A stretch of DNA of 6,237 nt. It comes from an uncultured Corynebacterium sp. Lineage in GTDB: Bacteria > Actinomycetota > Actinomycetes > Mycobacteriales > Mycobacteriaceae. Every line of letters starts with the position of its first letter. Within the stretch, counting starts at the first letter, position 1. The notes under the pieces are model-generated. The model had not been told where the DNA came from and made no database searches. It was given only the letters and a program-made list of their open reading frames with translations. Positions 4,642 to 6,237 of the stretch are shown here, piece after piece. The stretch spans positions 1 to 6,237 of the forward strand of contig CALTTF010000092.1 in the NCBI GenBank assembly GCA_943908385.1, given 5' to 3'. The position numbers and the translations under genes were made by a program.

Positions 4642-5648
4642 TGGAGCTCAAAAATCGGTCGTGGTTGGGGTGCATCGCCGCCTCCGCCGCCGTTGCCGCC
4701 CTCGGGGGCTGGGGCCGGTGCCGGCGCAGGTGCCGGATTCGGCGCGGGAGCCGGGTTCGGATTCGGTGCAGGAGCCGGCGCGGGGTTCGGCGCAGGTGCG
4801 GGGGCCGGGGCTGGATTCGGCGCGGGAGCCGGATTCGGGTCCTGGTTCGGCGCAGGTTCGGGAGCAGGAGCGGGTTCGTTGGGCTCCTCGCTGCGGGATT
4901 CGTCCTGGGAGGTGGACGTGGTGGGCTCTTCCGACGACGGCGAGCTGGAGGGGGAGCTCGATTCGGTCGCCGAGGTGAGACTGGTGACGACTGAACTTGA
5001 AGCGATGGTCCCGTCGGTGGAACTCGTGAACGCGCTCATCTCGCGCCCGTTCTCCCTGACGCCGTAGGAGAAGCCCAGCACGCCGACCGCACCGATGATC
5101 AAGGCGGTGCCGAGGATGGCTACGACCTGGAGGTTCCTGCTCTGCGATTTGGGGCGTGCGACGGTGCTGCCGTTAGCCCTGGTGGAAGAGGCGTCGGCGG
5201 CCAGGGCCGCGGCTTCAGCCTCTTTGTCGGCGGCGAAAGGCTCGGTCACCGGGAAAGGGTCCGTGGGAACGTCCACCGGGTGCGGGCGAGTGCGCGGGGA
5301 CCCCAGCGGGTCCGCGTGAACGGTCAGGGCCGGCTGGCCGTCCACCGTGGTGAATGCGCCGTGCGCCACAGCGACCAGGCCGCGGGCCTCGAGCAGGCGC
5401 AGCGACGGGCTGAGCGCCGCCGACGCCTCAGCGTCGAAAGCGCCGAGGACCTCGCCGTCCATGCGTGCGACGACGTCGCCGGCCGGGTCGAAGCAGACCT
5501 CCACCACCGCAGGGGTCCCGTCGGAGGAGGGGAAGGGGGCGGGGGAGGCGTCGATAAGCACTGTGCGCTGCGTGCCCGCCGGAAGCCATACGCTGCTCGT
5601 ATGGGGCGGCTGATCAGCGCGGCTGCCCGCAGCGTCGTGCTCGCTCAT
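4635..5648 (-). CDS. Single-pass membrane protein with Pro/Ala/Asn-rich extracytoplasmic tail, function unknown
   Basis: I do not recognise this 337-residue protein. Residues 1-120 look like a folded, beta-rich cytoplasmic domain: PAVVEVCFDPAGDVVARMDG, LGAFDAEASAALSPSLRLLEARGLVAVAHGAF, PALTVHA. It faintly resembles small domains found in other corynebacterial proteins, but I cannot name it. An acidic, Pro-rich linker follows (121-160). One transmembrane helix lies at about 173-195 (QVVAILGTALIIGAVGVLGF), preceded by basic residues (R165, K167, R171), so the N-terminus should be inside. There is no signal peptide. The outer part is Ser/Thr/Glu-rich (205-258) and then a PA/PN/PAP low-complexity tail (259-315), a Gly-rich bit and a C-terminus PIFELQW. 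The tail may thread through peptidoglycan. The ATG at 5646-5648 has a strong GAGGAGA site. The stop overlaps the next gene by 7 bp. It lies 59 bp downstream of leuA. The gene is probably expressed, since the long frame and its coupling to the next gene are preserved. Confidence 0.8.
   Translation of the reverse strand: MSEHDAAGSRADQPPHTSSVWLPAGTQRTVLIDASPAPFPSSDGTPAVVEVCFDPAGDVVARMDGEVLGAFDAEASAALSPSLRLLEARGLVAVAHGAFTTVDGQPALTVHADPLGSPRTRPHPVDVPTDPFPVTEPFAADKEAEAAALAADASSTRANGSTVARPKSQSRNLQVVAILGTALIIGAVGVLGFSYGVRENGREMSAFTSSTDGTIASSSVVTSLTSATESSSPSSSPSSEEPTTSTSQDESRSEEPNEPAPAPEPAPNQDPNPAPAPNPAPAPAPAPNPAPAPAPNPNPAPAPNPAPAPAPAPAPEGGNGGGGGDAPQPRPIFELQW
4704..4874 (-). repeat. Low-complexity Pro-Ala/Pro-Asn coding repeat
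   Basis: This stretch encodes residues 259-315 of the membrane protein, almost only Pro, Ala and Asn. The DNA shows imperfect direct repeats. The clearest is a 20-bp identical unit at 4735-4754 and 4813-4832, each followed by NTTCGG so that 25 of 26 bp match. Such DNA expands and contracts by slippage or recombination, so the tail length may vary between strains. Confidence 0.75.
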
Positions 5649-5653
5649 GCTGA

Positions 5654-5660
5654 TCTCCTC
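5654..5660 (-). promoter_or_regulatory. Ribosome binding site of the membrane protein gene
   Basis: GAGGAGA on the minus strand lies 5 nt before the ATG at 5648 and decides this start. In the 59-bp spacer to leuA there is a -10-like TAATCT (5686-5691), but no matching -35, so whether the gene has its own promoter or depends on leuA read-through is open. No intrinsic terminator follows leuA. Confidence 0.65.
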
Positions 5661-5707
5661 TGGTTCAACGCACTATCTCCAGAGAAGATTAGTACTCACC
5701 GCTGAAA

Positions 5708-6237
5708 TTAATCCAGTGCGCGGTTCGCCGCGGACACCATCGCCTTGATCGACGCGCGCGTCGTCGAGCCCGCGACACCCACGCCCCACGCGGTGGTGCC
5801 GTTGACCTCGCTGTAAATGAAGCAGGCCGCGTCCGCGTCGCGGCCCGACGTGCGGGCCTGCTGGCGGTAGTCCTTGACCTCGTAGTCCAAGCCCAGCGAG
5901 CGCAGCGCGTCCGCGAAAGCCGCGATCGGTCCGTTGCCCGCGCCCGTGATCTCGCGCTCGGTGCCCTCGAAGACGATCTGTGCCGCGACCTGCGCTTCGT
6001 CGTCGTCCGTCTCCGCGGCGTCGACGTGCAGGCTGGTCAGCTCGAGGTGGGTATCCAGGTCGAGGTACTCCCCGGCGAAGACATCCCACATATTCTTCGA
6101 ATTGACCTCGCCGCCCTCCGAATCCGTGATGGCCTGGACGGTGGAGGAGAACTCCGCCTGCATCTCCTTCGGCAGGTTGATGCCGTGGTCCGTCTTCATG
6201 ATGTAGGCGACGCCGCCCTTGCCCGACTGGGAGTTGA
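5708..6237 (-). CDS. leuA: 2-isopropylmalate synthase, C-terminal part (partial)
   Basis: The C-terminal 176 residues of LeuA, which condenses acetyl-CoA with 2-oxoisovalerate as the first committed step of leucine synthesis. The frame enters from the right edge and runs through the Met at 6199 without break; the first visible residues are NSQSGKGGVAYIMKTDHGINLPKEMQ (given here as a family signature at the end of the catalytic/linker region). The rest is the LeuA regulatory domain, the part that binds leucine for feedback inhibition: GGEVNSKNMWDVFAGEYLD, GAGNGPIAAFADALRSLGLDYEVKDY, QQARTSGRDADAACFIYSEV and WGVGVAGSTTRASIKAMVSAANRALD. The end at RALD is close to the typical actinobacterial LeuA end, with a few fewer residues than the C. 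glutamicum protein as I remember it. The catalytic TIM barrel is outside the window. The stop is TAA at 5708-5710. The next gene on the same strand starts 59 bp downstream. Any leucine-responsive leader would lie upstream of the gene and cannot be seen here. Confidence 0.95.
   Translation of the reverse strand, partial: NSQSGKGGVAYIMKTDHGINLPKEMQAEFSSTVQAITDSEGGEVNSKNMWDVFAGEYLDLDTHLELTSLHVDAAETDDDEAQVAAQIVFEGTEREITGAGNGPIAAFADALRSLGLDYEVKDYRQQARTSGRDADAACFIYSEVNGTTAWGVGVAGSTTRASIKAMVSAANRALD

Noticed and set aside
4024..5067. Long plus-strand frame with a Gly-Ala-Phe repeat, resembling a PE-PGRS or silk-like protein
   Set aside because: It is the antisense image of the Pro/Ala/Asn tail and of the DnaQ-like gene start. 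The minus-strand frames have ribosome sites, domain structure and tight stop/start overlaps; this one has none.
5671..5700. Possible terminator or attenuator after leuA
   Set aside because: Only 4-bp inverted matches (TCTC/GAGA) and no T-run. Leucine attenuators would lie upstream of leuA, outside this window.

Overview
The window is GC-rich chromosomal DNA from a high-GC Gram-positive, most likely a Corynebacterium. The protein sequences fit that group: a DnaX tail ending in a 'TVAMELLADELGAR'-like motif, a MurT/GatD pair, and a LeuA C-terminus of the actinobacterial type. The gene order (dnaX-ebfC-recR facing gatD-murT, a DnaQ-like gene, then leuA) matches what I remember of the corynebacterial locus, but I could not run a search. 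All genes look intact. dnaX and leuA are cut by the window edges. I see no RNA gene, mobile element, CRISPR array or phage gene.

Layout. Plus strand, positions 1-1364: the 3' end of dnaX (clamp-loader gamma/tau subunit), ebfC/ybaB (nucleoid-associated protein) and recR (recombination mediator). This is the widespread dnaX-ebfC-recR replication/repair cluster. It converges on a minus-strand block across about 60 bp (1365-1425) with no convincing terminator. Minus strand, read from right to left: the 3' end of leuA (2-isopropylmalate synthase), a single-pass membrane protein with a long Pro/Ala/Asn tail, a DnaQ-fold protein with a C-terminal BRCT domain, murT and gatD. The membrane protein and DnaQ-like genes overlap by 7 bp, and murT and gatD overlap by 8 bp, so each pair is probably translationally coupled.

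How the genes work together. MurT and GatD form the enzyme that amidates D-glutamate of the peptidoglycan stem peptide in lipid II. EbfC, RecR and DnaX act in nucleoid organisation, recombinational repair and replication. LeuA starts leucine synthesis and is probably only a neighbour. The role of the central pair, the membrane protein and the DnaQ-like protein, is unknown.

Most notable points. (1) The DnaQ-like protein has lost the acidic residues of the DEDDh exonuclease motifs as I align them, yet keeps the fold and a BRCT domain, so it looks like a conserved pseudo-exonuclease. (2) It is coupled to a membrane protein with a low-complexity, probably extracytoplasmic tail, next to cell-wall genes. 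(3) MurT lacks the four cysteines of the zinc ribbon known from firmicute MurT. (4) A perfect 12-bp palindrome sits on the dnaX stop codon just upstream of a possible ebfC promoter. (5) murT has a -10-like hexamer placed as in leaderless corynebacterial transcripts.
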